Shown piece by piece: positions 54,290 to 64,000 of a DNA stretch of 64,000 nt. The notes beneath the pieces are model-generated. The model worked only from the letters and a program-made list of their open reading frames with translations. It did not search any database and was not told the DNA's origin. Origin of the DNA: Paraburkholderia sp. LEh10 (lineage in GTDB: Bacteria; Pseudomonadota; Gammaproteobacteria; Burkholderiales; Burkholderiaceae). The stretch's first letter is position 1. Each line of letters starts with the position of its first letter. The stretch spans positions 62,001-126,000 of the forward strand of contig NZ_JAGIPX010000011.1 in assembly GCF_017814945.1 (NCBI RefSeq), read 5' to 3'. A program made the translations under genes and the position numbers.

Positions 54290-55039
54290 ATGGCTGGAAG
54301 GCTTGAAGGAAAGGTCTCAATCGTGACAGGTGGGGCGCGTGGCCTCGGCGAGGGAATCGTCAAACTTTTTGCTGCAGAAGGTGCCGCGATCGTCGTGGCC
54401 GACGTACTGCAAGCAGAGGGCGAAGCGGTGGTTAGCCGTCTGCGATCGGAAGGTGCTCGCGCGGTGTTTCAGAAGCTGGACGTTACTAACGAGGCCGACT
54501 GGAGTGCCTGCGTTTCGAAAGCCGTCAGTGAATATGGAAAACTGACGACACTGGTAAACAACGCGGCAGTATTCAACGCCTCTGGCCTTGAGGGAACAGC
54601 CCTCAGCGACTGGAATAAAGTTATCACCGTCAACCTCACCGGCCCGTATCTTGGCATGCGTACCGCCATGCCCGAGCTGACCAGATCTGGAAATGGTGCG
54701 GTCGTCAATATTTGCTCGCTTTATGGCATGATCGGGACCACGGGCTTCACCGCCTACCACTCGTCCAAGGGCGGCTTGCGCATGCTTAATAAGGCAGTCG
54801 CGCTCGAGTATGCAAAGCGCGGCGTGCGAGTCAACGCGGTGTTTCCTGGAAATACGCGTACGCCAGCAATGGACAATCTGACCGACGAAGAGAACGCAGC
54901 GGTCTTGGCGCTAGTGCCGATGGGGTTTTCTGGCGAACCGCTCGATATGGCATACGGTGCCTTATACCTCGCATCAGACGAAGCGCGATACGTTACTGGC
55001 TCGGAACTCGTCATTGACGGCGGTTGGAGCATTCCTTAG
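54290..55039 (+). CDS. SDR-family oxidoreductase
   Basis: A 249-residue short-chain dehydrogenase with TGGARGLG, VNNAA, and the catalytic Ser in NICSLYG, Tyr and Lys in TAYHSSKGG. The C-terminus VTGSELVIDGGWSIP is classical. Asp in VVADVLQ favours NAD. Similar enzymes oxidise cyclic alcohols. A strong aaaggag binding site precedes the ATG at 54290; a second ATG five bases upstream is out of frame. Confidence 0.92.
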   Translation: MAGRLEGKVSIVTGGARGLGEGIVKLFAAEGAAIVVADVLQAEGEAVVSRLRSEGARAVFQKLDVTNEADWSACVSKAVSEYGKLTTLVNNAAVFNASGLEGTALSDWNKVITVNLTGPYLGMRTAMPELTRSGNGAVVNICSLYGMIGTTGFTAYHSSKGGLRMLNKAVALEYAKRGVRVNAVFPGNTRTPAMDNLTDEENAAVLALVPMGFSGEPLDMAYGALYLASDEARYVTGSELVIDGGWSIP

Positions 55040-55294
55040 TTGGAGCGCGGAGCATTCCCCGACATCTCTAGCTGGATCGTTGCGCCGTTGAATCCGGCCA
55101 TCGCGGCGTAGCTTCGTGGTAGCTACCTGCGTGGCCGGGCCGTCCCACCAATGGCGCTGGCGTCCACGAAGACGTGGCGCAACGCACGCCGCAGTCGTGC
55201 GAACGGTTGCGATGGCAATGCGAACGGCCGCGCACCGATCGACGACTGCTTCTGTTTCCCGGTGAACCCGAGTCTTCCAGCCGGCAGGGAATGT

Positions 55295-56245
55295 TCAAGA
55301 AGTCGTCCGTATGCCTTTTACACTGCGCAGCGGCGTTACATCGCGGATCGGGGGTGCGCCAAACATCCGTCGGTACTCGCGGCTGAACTGAGTCGCGCTC
55401 TCGTAGCCCACTCGCATAGCAGCCGTCGCGGCGTCTATATCTTCTCCCAGCAAGAGGCGTCGTGCTTCATGCAGCCGCAACTGCTTCTGATATTGAACCG
55501 GGCTCATTGCAGTCATAGCCCGGAAATGATGATGAAGAGTCGACACCCCCATCCCGGCCATTTCAGCTAACTCCTCGACCCTCAGCGGTTCCTTGAAGTT
55601 CTCCCTAAGCCACGCTATCGCCTTTGCCGTTTTCTGACTCTGCGTACCCAACAAGACTGTCTCACGCAGTCGAGCGCCGGCAGGACTTGTGAGAATGCGA
55701 TAGATGAGCTCGCGCTGGATCAGAGCCCCCAGGTGAGCTAGATCATCTGGACTATCCAGCAAGTCGATAAGGCGCTCGATCGCGTTGTAGAGTTGCGGCG
55801 TCGCGGGGCCGGTCGCCATTGCGAAACCGCTTGCAGGCGGCGGCCCCTTCCTGGTGTCGACGTCGGCGATTGTCTGACGCGCAGCCTGGAGATCGAGTCT
55901 CATCAATAGTGAGATATAGGGCCTTTCGGGGCTTGCCTCAAGCACTTCGGTCACCGTCGGAAGGTTGACAGCCGTTAGCAAAAAGCGCGACTCGTCGTAT
56001 ATATAAACGTGCTCCCCCAATCGAACCCGCTTCCTACCTCGAATGATCATAGAAAGACTAGGGTCGTAGAGATAGGACGTGGGCGCTGTCGGTTGCATTA
56101 CCTTCGCAAAACTCAAACCAGGCAGCGTTGTACTCCGTTCTTCGACGTCGCCGACGTAGGCAGCGATGCGCAGCGCAAGTCGTTCCCTGATGGGCTGCGT
56201 TTCGATTTTCCGGGCGAGATCGGACTCGTCTGGCTCCAGTATCAC
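55295..56245 (-). CDS. AraC-family transcriptional regulator
   Basis: A 316-residue regulator with an AraC N-terminal sensor domain (SLSMIIRGRKRVRLG, RPYISLLMRLDL) and a C-terminal pair of helix-turn-helices (VEELAEMAGMGVSTLHHHF and DAATAAMRVGYESATQFSREY). It is divergent from the SDR gene at 56472, with about 225 bases between, so it likely controls the two SDR genes there and perhaps others in this cluster. Confidence 0.92.
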   Translation of the reverse strand: MILEPDESDLARKIETQPIRERLALRIAAYVGDVEERSTTLPGLSFAKVMQPTAPTSYLYDPSLSMIIRGRKRVRLGEHVYIYDESRFLLTAVNLPTVTEVLEASPERPYISLLMRLDLQAARQTIADVDTRKGPPPASGFAMATGPATPQLYNAIERLIDLLDSPDDLAHLGALIQRELIYRILTSPAGARLRETVLLGTQSQKTAKAIAWLRENFKEPLRVEELAEMAGMGVSTLHHHFRAMTAMSPVQYQKQLRLHEARRLLLGEDIDAATAAMRVGYESATQFSREYRRMFGAPPIRDVTPLRSVKGIRTTS

Positions 56246-56471
56246 GGTAACTCCCTCACAGTTTCGCGTTTAAACGAGTATGCACCAATCCGCCCATCCG
56301 ATTATCGAAAGGTGCGTTGAGCCAGAGAATCAGGCAATCATTCGGAACGATCGGACTAACGTTTGCCTACCGAGACGGCCTACAGTCACTGTTGTGACGT
56401 GACGTGGTATGGGATCTGACTTGTCGACCCGCGCACGCAATGCAAACTGACCGACTTATAGGGAGTAAATC

Positions 56472-57233
56472 GTGATTGAAGCAAACGCACTCGTTGGTAC
56501 CGTCGCGCTTGTGACTGGAGCCTCTAGTGGGATTGGACAGGCTACCGCGCTTCGGTTGGCAAAGGAAGGCGCCAAGGTCGCAATCGTAGCCCGTCGCGCT
56601 GAGCGCCTTAAGGAACTGGCCGAGAGAATCGTTGCTGCGGGCGGCGTCGCGTTGGCGATCGATGCAGACTTGACTACGGCAGCAGAAGCCGACCGGGTGG
56701 TTAAACGCACGGTTCAAGAGTTCGGCCGTCTGGACACGCTTGTGAACGCCGCGGGCGTCATGCTCAATGGCCCCTCAATCGAATCCCCTCTCGAACACTG
56801 GGATCAGATGGTCGACGTCAACCTTCGCGGCCTTATGTATGTCACAAAAGCCGCGCTCCCCCATCTCGTCGAGGCGGTGTCCACGAGCTCCCGCAAGGTC
56901 GTAGACGTTGTCAATATCTCTTCGGTCGCCGGAAGGTTCGCCGCGCCGCAAGTCGCAATTTATAACGCTACAAAGTTCGCCGTCACAGCAGCCACCGAGG
57001 CGTGGCGTCAAGAGTTCACCCGCAAGTCGGTTCGTTTCTCAGTTGTCGAACCGGGTGCGACTACGACCGAACTGTGGAACCAGGAAGGTCAATGGGAAGG
57101 CTTCACGGCAGCGTTCGGTGAAGTCGAACGGTTGCATGCGGAAGACATCGCTGACTCTGTCGCTTTCATTGTCACAAATCCGCGCCGGGTCGCTATCAAT
57201 GAGATCGTGGTGCGTCCGACCGACCAGCCGTAA
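56472..57233 (+). CDS. SDR-family oxidoreductase
   Basis: A 253-residue short-chain dehydrogenase with TGASSGIG, VNAAG, and the catalytic residues in VNISSVAGRF and AIYNATKF. The Arg residues after the second strand (VARRAERL) favour NADP. It lacks the usual C-terminal IDGG motif and resembles the YdfG-like group. The GTG start at 56472 has a tagggag binding site. It is followed by another SDR after 70 bases. Confidence 0.92.
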   Translation: MIEANALVGTVALVTGASSGIGQATALRLAKEGAKVAIVARRAERLKELAERIVAAGGVALAIDADLTTAAEADRVVKRTVQEFGRLDTLVNAAGVMLNGPSIESPLEHWDQMVDVNLRGLMYVTKAALPHLVEAVSTSSRKVVDVVNISSVAGRFAAPQVAIYNATKFAVTAATEAWRQEFTRKSVRFSVVEPGATTTELWNQEGQWEGFTAAFGEVERLHAEDIADSVAFIVTNPRRVAINEIVVRPTDQP

Positions 57234-57303
57234 GCGCGCTCGGGAAATCCCCGGGCAGCCGCTCACATGCACTGTCGTCAACCTTTGACTGGAGAAGAGC
57301 AAA

Positions 57304-58074
57304 ATGGAACGTTACCTTTCCGGGAAGGTTGCGCTCGTCACGGGTGCCAGCTCGGGCATCGGCAGAGCAACTGCTCTGCTTTTTGCGCAGAGGGACGCAC
57401 ACGTGGCTATCGCGGCCCGTCGAGTTGAGGCACTCGACAGCGTGGTTGAGGAAATTGAGCGATTCGGTGGGTCCGCAGCAGCCTTTCCAACGGACGTTTC
57501 GCAACCCGCGGAAGTCGAGGCACTGATTGAAAACGTCGTCGCACGATTCGGACGCCTGGACGCAGCATTCAACAATGCCGGCATCATGGGCGCTTGGGGC
57601 GAGATCGGGGACCATACGGTCGCCAATTTCGACGATGTAATCGACACCAACCTCAGAGGCACCTGGCTCTGCTGCAAGGCTGAGATTGCCAGGATGAAGC
57701 AACAGGACCACGGAGGCGCGATTGTCAACACATCTTCGTGGCTCGCTCGGGGTGCGTTTCCCGGATCGACCCTGTACACAATGAGCAAAGCCGGCATGGA
57801 CGGGATGGCCCGTGCGTTGGCGCTGGAAACAGGCTCCTCGGGCATCCGGGTGAACAATGTGAATCCCGGGATCATTGATACCGAGATGTTGCGCAACAGC
57901 ACCACCGACGAGACTCGCAAGCCATTTCTCGCGCATACGCCGATGAAGCGCGTCGGTACGTCTGACGAAGTTGCCGAGGCGGTCGTGTGGCTCTGCTCGG
58001 ACGCATCGCGCTTCGTAACCGGTCAAACGATTCTCATCGACGGCGGTTACACGATCCCAGGCAACCGCCCCTGA
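57304..58074 (+). CDS. SDR-family oxidoreductase
   Basis: A 256-residue classical SDR with TGASSGIG, FNNAGIMG, and catalytic Ser in VNTSSWLA, Tyr and Lys in TLYTMSKAG, ending FVTGQTILIDGGYTIPG. A ctggagaag binding site precedes the ATG. Arg residues after strand two (ARRVEAL) suggest NADP. It probably shares a transcript with the SDR gene before it. Substrate unknown. Confidence 0.92.
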   Translation: MERYLSGKVALVTGASSGIGRATALLFAQRDAHVAIAARRVEALDSVVEEIERFGGSAAAFPTDVSQPAEVEALIENVVARFGRLDAAFNNAGIMGAWGEIGDHTVANFDDVIDTNLRGTWLCCKAEIARMKQQDHGGAIVNTSSWLARGAFPGSTLYTMSKAGMDGMARALALETGSSGIRVNNVNPGIIDTEMLRNSTTDETRKPFLAHTPMKRVGTSDEVAEAVVWLCSDASRFVTGQTILIDGGYTIPGNRP

Positions 58075-58715
58075 TTCGAGCGACTGCTCAAGAACAAGGG
58101 GCGCTCGCCATTCAACCAAGATAGCGCCGGGTTTCGTTAGCCCCTTCGGGTCGTTGAGGTGGCCGTCGACCCGCAGCATGATTGACGAGCGATACCTGGT
58201 CGATCGAGCAGAGTGAACAAGAACCGTCTCGACAAGACCCCCTAACGTTCGAGACCCGTGACGTCATTCGACACATACTGGCCGGCGAGGCAGTAAAATC
58301 ATCGGTCCATCGCATATGCCCGGGCAAAAAACGTCGGCAAGGCTTGAGGATTGAATACAAGCTCTATGAGCAGCAATCTCCCACAGGGACGAAATGCTGC
58401 TGAATTTGACGACGGACAACGTTTGGACCTGCTTCGGCTAGCGATGGAACTGATGTGTCGGAGTCAGACGACGCCACCGGCAGTGACAGAATGGGTTGAT
58501 TTCGCCGACGAGCCATCTTCAACCGGCACATTTTCCGAGCGATAGCAACTAGTTTTCACAGTGTCCAGATTGACGCTGATGCTTCTGCGTTTCTGCAATC
58601 TGGAACGGGGCGACGCGTTCATAATTCTGCTGTGTGGTCGGCACGAGACTGCCAGAACGCCGCCTGCCAAGGTGCGAGCTGCAGCAATGGACAAATGAAA
58701 AAAACCGAGAGAAAA
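58075..58715. other. intergenic with a possible 59-aa gene
   Basis: About 640 bases before the large protein. One plus frame from ATG 58366 to 58545 encodes 59 residues with a protein-like core (FDDGQRLDLLRLAMELM), but the binding site is weak and I know no relatives. The rest shows nothing. The promoter of the large gene should lie within the last 170 bases. Confidence 0.35.
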
Positions 58716-61700
58716 ATGGGGAAAAAGTCAAGACTTAAGCGGGCACGTCGAGAAAAACCTGAGTTGAGTGCGTTACTCAGATCGTTGCAAAACAGACGAA
58801 ACGCACCGCGGGAGCAGGTTCCGTTTTCGCAGCTGTCAGATCCGCTGGAGCTGATCTTCAGCAAATACCGCGCCGATGACGTGTGCCTCGCGATCGCCGT
58901 ATCTCAGCTCTGGTTGCCTAACATCTCCTCTCAGGTCAAGCACAGTCTCGCGTGGTCGGTACTCGCTTCGATGCCGCCTGAGCGATTCAGCGGTGAAAAT
59001 GAACTAACTTCCTTCGGTGCATTCGCGGATTTTTGCAGCGCGCTTTATCAGGCGTTTCCTTCATTCCCCATGCTCGAAGATTATGTGCCGGAGCCCGACT
59101 GGGGTGATATTCGTTTGATGTCAGCTGGTGTCGCTCGCCGGATATTCTATGGAGCGTGTGTAGAGCGGATCCCTGACTTTATTGAGGCTTTCAGACTAGG
59201 GACGTCGGATATTCCGGCCGCCCTGTCTGACATGGACACGGTCTTGCGCCTGCAAGACCATGTGATATCGCAGATCGATAAAAGCCTCGTACGGGACGCG
59301 AACGAGATATCGTCCGGACACGTCGAAGTTCCGTCGCAAAGCTTCTGGGAAGTATGTGGTCCAGCTATCCGGTCGGCAGCCCAGACAACTCGCGCTGCCG
59401 ATTCACTGAGCCATGAGCTTATTGTCAAGCTCGGCTCGGCACAGCGTCCCGACACCCAAGATGAGTTCGGAAACGCAGTCATGTCCGGCGAGGCGACTCC
59501 ATACATTCTGCTTGACATCGATGGAACGATGTTTCCCGTCTGTTTGCGCGACGCACCGTCGACAATCCTTGAGTACTGGAGCGCAAGACGCCTCACCCAG
59601 ACGCCAGGCACAGGCGCGGTCACTGAAGCGGTCAGCAAATTCCTCGCGGAGCGCATGCCCGAGAGAACGCTCCTGCCTGGCCCAGCGAAATTCACGACGC
59701 CGTCTAGCCGGTTGGGCCAAGATTTCGCTGCGGTCATGCTGGTCGATAGTGTGCTCGACTTCATTCTCGTATTGCGTCCAGAGAACGTCGCAGATATCGA
59801 AGAAGTTGAGCAATTCATCTTGCAGACTTTCCGTGAAGGCACCGAATGGGGAATGGCACGGCGCAATGGGTCAATCGTAGGCATCCCCAAGCGGAACGCG
59901 TCGTCGCCAGGCGTCGGCGACGTTCGGATTACCGTTGTTATCGACGGCTATTCGACGGCTCTGTCGAGCGTAACGCGTCCCTCTACAGGGGCCCGCCTTG
60001 TTTGGCTTCCCGATTTCGTGACCTTATTCGATTCGCTGCGCGATCCTGAAGAGTTGAATGCGTTCTGGGCGTACGTTGACGCCAATGAAGAAATGATTGG
60101 CCCGATGTCCAGATCTATACCTGATCTCTACGCGTCCTTTCGCGACACGGATGGCGTTCTTGTTGAAGGTGCGCTCACGCCGACGCTGATGATACTTGAC
60201 CCTCACTGGGCATCAAACTGGAGGCATTCCCAGCTTTTGGAATACTGGAATAATGCTCCGCCGGCGTTTCCGGATGATTGCTGCGCATCATGGGAATTTG
60301 GCCCTCCTGCTGGCGAAATCTATACGCTGAGATCGCGCATCCGCAGGGTCCATACCAAGGGCGCTGCCGTGGGGCATTGCATGGTGTATTTTGTTTGTGA
60401 GGATTCTCTTGCCGACTCGGACGTCCTCAACCGAAAGTTGCTGTTGATGCTTGCGCACTGTGCGGCAGACGCAACCGCCCAACGCAAAGACGTCCTTGAA
60501 ACAGAAGCCCTATTCCAGCGTCCACGGATAACGATCCGACTACTACCGGATCCCCAGACGCTAGGATCTGGTAGCGGCGCATCGGAGGACGCGGCATCGC
60601 ACCCACTCATGTCAGAATGGGCGCTAACGACCATCGACGAGAAGGGTTCGGTTGCAATACAGGCACGCGTAAACCTCGCTCGGGTTCAAAGCGAATTGGA
60701 TAGTCCAATTGACGCTCGTTTTGAAGTCGAGTGTGTGCGAGAGTGGATAGGCGGTGTTTCGCCGCTGCTCGGTCTATCTGTCCGCCATGAGACGCAAGAG
60801 GGTCTGGATGGGACAGCGTCCCATGGAATCCGCTTTAGACTCACTACGGTGGCGCGGGAAGTTGACGTTCCGGAGACCGGCTTTGCGCTTCGTCCGACGT
60901 CCGAACAGTACAAGCTGGCAAGACGAGAGCTTGCCAAGCTCATCCTGAGAGTCGGTGTGAAGCCTGGTCGTTATGAGCTTGCCGCCGGGCAGCGCATTGT
61001 CAGCTCGGCACGCGATGAATATCGCTCGCTTGTCCACGCACGCATCGCTGAGTTCAATTCAGATTCGCTGCTCGAGTTCGCTATCAGTCGATATGATGAG
61101 CTGACTACGCTCCATCGCAACGAGGTTGCGCGACACCATCAGAGTTTGTCCCACGAGGTTGACTATGACAGGGAAGGGTCGCTCTCCGAGGCATCGGAGG
61201 AGTTTCTCAGGACGGCGCGCAATTATCGATACCTCATTGAAGCCTGCCTCAGCGCTGACGCGCCCGGCGCTCGGACTGCACAGACTGACAGCACAGGCAG
61301 CTTGCTCGCCGAGATCGACTGGCTTCTGGTGCTTTACGAGGCGAGTGACGTGCTTTACAACGAAGTGGAGGTCGGAGGGATCGAGATTACTGATGACTTC
61401 GTTCCCGACGTCTTCTATTCCGATGACGGGGCGAGACGAAAGGAGACGTTTGCCCGCGAGCGTGCAAGCATTCAACTCGGACATAACGTGTCCTCTGTGG
61501 ACGAAGTCCAAGCCGACGACGTTGTTCCAGATTGGCTGACAAAGATCGATGCAGCTTTTGATAAGGATGTGGGATTCACGTTCAGTCAATTGACGCAGGT
61601 TCTTTATGTGCTGACCAGGTGGGTTTCGCTTGGTGGATCGAAAGATTTTAGGTTTGGCTATAAAGCATCGCCCGATCAACTTGTCGACATCCTGATACCT

Positions 61701-62525
61701 AGCATCGACAACTTTTCGGCCGAATCCGCGAAGAAGATCATTTCATTTCTTACGTTAGAGCGCGAACAGGTACGTCGCCTCATTGGCCGTGACGCTCCCG
61801 AGTCCGACGTGCCGGTTTGGGAGCACAACAAACGGGGCGCACGATTGAACATTCGCCCCTTGATTAAGCTCTCCGACGGAAATCTATGCTGGGGTGCGTC
61901 GCTCGCGGAACGCACCAGCCAAGTTTGGATGCAAAGTATCCGCAATGGTTTCTTGCCCGCGGACTTCGAGTGGTCGACGGTCAAGATAGCGGTTCGCTCC
62001 ATTAAGGAGGGGATCGAGAAAGGCCTGGAGCGAAAAGCGGCAGAAATTTTTGAACGTTCCGCACGATTTGTGAAAAAAGGAATTGACTTTAGAAGAGCGT
62101 TCTCGAAGGAACGATTCGATGACGTAGGAGATTTTGATGTATTGGCATATTGGCCTGAAACCAATACGTGGGTGACCGTCGAGTGCAAATACAACCAACC
62201 CGCGTACTGCATCAAGGACCTGCGGCGGCTGCGTGAGCGGATCTTTGAGTTACCGCCGGGAAAGCATCAACTCGCAAAGATTGAGGGGCGGCGCAATTTC
62301 CTCACCCCGCGCATCGAACAGATTCGAAGCCTGCTTTCATGGCCGCAACCATCCGAGCGAGTAGCCCCTAAGATCATCGAACTCTATGTCGGTAAAGATT
62401 TGTACTGGTGGATGCGATATCCGCCGTATGATGTTCCCACCGAGTTCCTGCAGATCGATATGTTGGACGGATGGCTAAGTGAGCGAATGCCTCGCTTTTC
62501 AGTGTCTCCGAGCCCCGGTCCCTGA
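58716..62525 (+). CDS. giant unknown protein with C-terminal PD-(D/E)XK signature
   Basis: A 1269-residue soluble protein that I cannot assign to any family. The N-terminus is strongly basic (MGKKSRLKRARREKPEL). Most of the length has no recognisable motif, no P-loop, no membrane segment and no repeats. Near the C-terminus (residues about 1110-1175) a nuclease core appears: helix GLERKAAEIFERSARFVKKG, then D1141 in GDFDVLAYW and E1156-C-K1158 in WVTVECKYN, followed by the basic helix IKDLRRLRERIF. The ATG at 58716 has a gagag site; an in-frame ATG seven codons upstream has none. It stands alone, without a methyltransferase or ATPase partner. Confidence 0.88.
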   Translation: MGKKSRLKRARREKPELSALLRSLQNRRNAPREQVPFSQLSDPLELIFSKYRADDVCLAIAVSQLWLPNISSQVKHSLAWSVLASMPPERFSGENELTSFGAFADFCSALYQAFPSFPMLEDYVPEPDWGDIRLMSAGVARRIFYGACVERIPDFIEAFRLGTSDIPAALSDMDTVLRLQDHVISQIDKSLVRDANEISSGHVEVPSQSFWEVCGPAIRSAAQTTRAADSLSHELIVKLGSAQRPDTQDEFGNAVMSGEATPYILLDIDGTMFPVCLRDAPSTILEYWSARRLTQTPGTGAVTEAVSKFLAERMPERTLLPGPAKFTTPSSRLGQDFAAVMLVDSVLDFILVLRPENVADIEEVEQFILQTFREGTEWGMARRNGSIVGIPKRNASSPGVGDVRITVVIDGYSTALSSVTRPSTGARLVWLPDFVTLFDSLRDPEELNAFWAYVDANEEMIGPMSRSIPDLYASFRDTDGVLVEGALTPTLMILDPHWASNWRHSQLLEYWNNAPPAFPDDCCASWEFGPPAGEIYTLRSRIRRVHTKGAAVGHCMVYFVCEDSLADSDVLNRKLLLMLAHCAADATAQRKDVLETEALFQRPRITIRLLPDPQTLGSGSGASEDAASHPLMSEWALTTIDEKGSVAIQARVNLARVQSELDSPIDARFEVECVREWIGGVSPLLGLSVRHETQEGLDGTASHGIRFRLTTVAREVDVPETGFALRPTSEQYKLARRELAKLILRVGVKPGRYELAAGQRIVSSARDEYRSLVHARIAEFNSDSLLEFAISRYDELTTLHRNEVARHHQSLSHEVDYDREGSLSEASEEFLRTARNYRYLIEACLSADAPGARTAQTDSTGSLLAEIDWLLVLYEASDVLYNEVEVGGIEITDDFVPDVFYSDDGARRKETFARERASIQLGHNVSSVDEVQADDVVPDWLTKIDAAFDKDVGFTFSQLTQVLYVLTRWVSLGGSKDFRFGYKASPDQLVDILIPSIDNFSAESAKKIISFLTLEREQVRRLIGRDAPESDVPVWEHNKRGARLNIRPLIKLSDGNLCWGASLAERTSQVWMQSIRNGFLPADFEWSTVKIAVRSIKEGIEKGLERKAAEIFERSARFVKKGIDFRRAFSKERFDDVGDFDVLAYWPETNTWVTVECKYNQPAYCIKDLRRLRERIFELPPGKHQLAKIEGRRNFLTPRIEQIRSLLSWPQPSERVAPKIIELYVGKDLYWWMRYPPYDVPTEFLQIDMLDGWLSERMPRFSVSPSPGP

Positions 62526-62814
62526 AAGTCATACGAGGCGGGTGGGCCATCTATTGACACATTGTTGTGAATGCAGACTTCGACTGCAACGTTCGCGAAG
62601 TCCGTCGAAGTCGTCAGAAGATGGTCCATGCATCCATGTCGGCACCCCCGTCAAAAGCTTCTGTTGACGGGATGAGATGCCATCGCGAGTCGCGGACGTC
62701 ATCTCAAACGTCAGATCTCGAGATCCTGATCCGTTGGTGTCAAACGACGGATCAGTCAGGTCGCCTAGCGCTATTTCTGCCTGCGCGGACATCCGGACAT
62801 CCCTCAGGACACTC

Positions 62815-63480
62815 CTAGTTTTCGATCTTGGATGGTAAATCGGTCATGATCTTTTTGGCCGCCTCACGCCCGGCCATTCGGAGGAACCACGCTGCCACCT
62901 TGGTCCGCCCCGGCGGGTTGAGCGAGGGAATCATCTGATTCATTGCCCCCATAAAGCCATAGAGAAGGATGTCCGCCATGGTGATGCGATCTCCAGCGAC
63001 AAAGGCGCGTCTCTCCATGTCGTCGTCAAGCTGGTTGAGCCCCTTCTCGGCCAGCAGGCGGTTGTTGGTCTTGGCCTCAGGAAACAAAACGCGGTTACCC
63101 CGATAGAGGTTCTCCCCAGCGTCCGTGCCACGCCACCATGTCACAAAGGGCTGGCAGACTTCAAGGTCGACTCGCCGGACCCACATCGCGATCTCCGCCC
63201 GCTCCTCGGGTGTTTCACCAAACAGTCGCTTGCCACCTTTGGCCACTTCGTCGAGATAGCCGCAGATGGCTGTGATTTCGGTAATGATGCGGCCGTCGTC
63301 CAGCTTAAGAGCCGGCACTTCGCCACGCGAGTTCACCGTTGTACGGTAGCGTCTGCTACGGTTGGCAAGATTTCGCAAATCGACGGATTCGACGTCGAGC
63401 TTGATGCCACAACGTTCGAATATGAACAGTCGAACGCTGACAGGATTCGGACCAGGTGCATTGCCATCGTATAGGATCAT
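62815..63480 (-). CDS. glutathione S-transferase family protein
   Basis: A 221-residue cytosolic GST. The thioredoxin-like N-terminal domain has MILYDGNAPGPNPVSVRLF and the GEVPALKLDDGRIITEITAI segment with the cis-Pro and the glutathione-binding Glu-Ile/Thr. The helical C-terminal domain has GDRITMADILLYGFM. It may conjugate or isomerise an aromatic or epoxide intermediate. It faces the end of the large unknown gene and has no clear operon partner. Confidence 0.9.
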   Translation of the reverse strand: MILYDGNAPGPNPVSVRLFIFERCGIKLDVESVDLRNLANRSRRYRTTVNSRGEVPALKLDDGRIITEITAICGYLDEVAKGGKRLFGETPEERAEIAMWVRRVDLEVCQPFVTWWRGTDAGENLYRGNRVLFPEAKTNNRLLAEKGLNQLDDDMERRAFVAGDRITMADILLYGFMGAMNQMIPSLNPPGRTKVAAWFLRMAGREAAKKIMTDLPSKIEN

Positions 63481-64000
63481 GTCAACTCTTCCCGAGAGCG
63501 TAAAAATTAGTGAGGCGGTACGGCGCGACGCGCTGATCTGTGACTGCGCGGGAGACCACTGACCGCTTCGTCGTAGAGCAAGCTTGTTCGAGATGAAGTG
63601 CTGGCGTCCACACTACGACCGCCCCTTATGCCTTGGGTGCGACTTGCCTTGCTAGCAACGCACGCGTTGCAGGCATCGAATTACCTTCAACCTTGCCCAG
63701 CGCGATGCAGTCAGACAGAATATCTAGATCTTGCCGATTTATGTTTCTCCATCGTGAATTCGTTTGAATCCCTGCAAGCCAAGCGGGAGATTGCCTTCTC
63801 CCAGCCGCACCAGAAATCGAGGATAGATCCCGCTGTGCTTTGAGACTTGAGCGTCCTTCCCCTCGACGGAAAAGCCAATCGCCGACTATGGCGATAGGCC
63901 AGGTCCGCTTGTTCAATGAGTACCGAATCAGCAGATCGATGAGTCTCGATGTCGAACCACTGAACACGATCACCTATCTCGCGCGCAACCCCTGCATCGT
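63481..64000. other. right end, no secure gene
   Basis: No confident gene in the last 520 bases. On the minus strand two frames are open: one runs in from beyond the window to a stop at 63711 (about 96 codons, with RVQWFDIETHRSADSVLIEQ) and could be the end of a gene outside; the other spans 63626-63973. Only the sequence beyond 64000 can decide. Confidence 0.3.

Noticed and set aside
57196..58179. A 327-codon minus-strand open frame opposite the SDR gene at 57304
   Set aside because: It lies fully antisense to a clear SDR gene with intact motifs; its translation is Cys- and His-rich and unlike any family. High GC makes long antisense frames common.
1..64000. CRISPR arrays, tRNA/rRNA genes, intact insertion sequences
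   Set aside because: I saw no regularly spaced repeats, no clover-leaf with a family-like anticodon region, and no transposase motifs on either strand.

Overview
The window looks like an accessory stretch of a Burkholderiales genome (Paraburkholderia, Caballeronia or a close relative). The evidence is moderately high GC, a Gram-negative general porin with a C-terminal Phe, many LysR/SDR/Rieske/FAH-type catabolic genes, and long same-strand operons. I found no rRNA, tRNA, CRISPR array or intact transposase. The content (aromatic catabolism, nuclease and ATPase conflict genes, low coding density at the left) fits a second chromosome, megaplasmid or genomic island, but this is inference.

Left end (1-8.3 kb): a gene-poor region with nuclease- and conflict-type genes. 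It holds a zinc-ribbon plus Mrr-like restriction endonuclease, a small PD-(D/E)XK protein with zinc knuckles, an XRE regulator and a KAP-family P-loop NTPase, with unrecognised small genes between them. An orphan HipB-like operator and a chain of inverted repeats lie at 7.96-8.09 kb.

8.3-31.2 kb: after a RidA-like gene comes a catabolic region read almost entirely on the minus strand. One run, from 19.55 down to 9.14 kb, is P450, SDR, enoyl-CoA hydratase, alpha/beta hydrolase, LysR, a three-subunit Cox-type molybdenum hydroxylase, CoxG-like protein and MFS transporter. The second, from 31.16 down to 21.26 kb, is a VOC extradiol-type protein, NTF2-like protein, FAH hydrolase, NagG/NagH-like Rieske oxygenase alpha and beta, small proteins, 2Fe-2S ferredoxin, ferredoxin reductase, MFS transporter, porin and DoxX. 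The ferredoxin and reductase could serve the P450, the Rieske oxygenase, or both. Together the genes suggest uptake, ring hydroxylation, ring cleavage and beta-oxidation-like processing of an aromatic or alicyclic compound.

31.7-35.7 kb: a separate three-gene operon for an exported molybdenum hydroxylase (2Fe-2S subunit, Tat-targeted molybdopterin subunit, triheme cytochrome c).

36.3-39.9 kb: a compact three-gene ABC-three-component (ABC-3C) conflict system. It encodes a putative nuclease effector, a middle component and a DUF3732 ABC ATPase with a Rad50-like CPMC hook.

40.3-48.6 kb: a LysR gene faces a redox/aldehyde operon of WrbA, pirin, two aldehyde dehydrogenases, an aryl-alcohol-type dehydrogenase, DUF3237, a divergent shikimate-dehydrogenase homologue and DUF2798.

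49.0-58.1 kb: a second catabolic set with a frameshifted quinone oxidoreductase, DUF4440, FAH, an MFS paralogue of the first cluster's transporter, a zinc-type dehydrogenase, three SDRs and an AraC regulator.

58.7-62.5 kb: a lone 1269-residue protein of no family I recognise, with a C-terminal PD-(D/E)XK signature. A glutathione S-transferase follows, and the window ends in a stretch with no secure gene.
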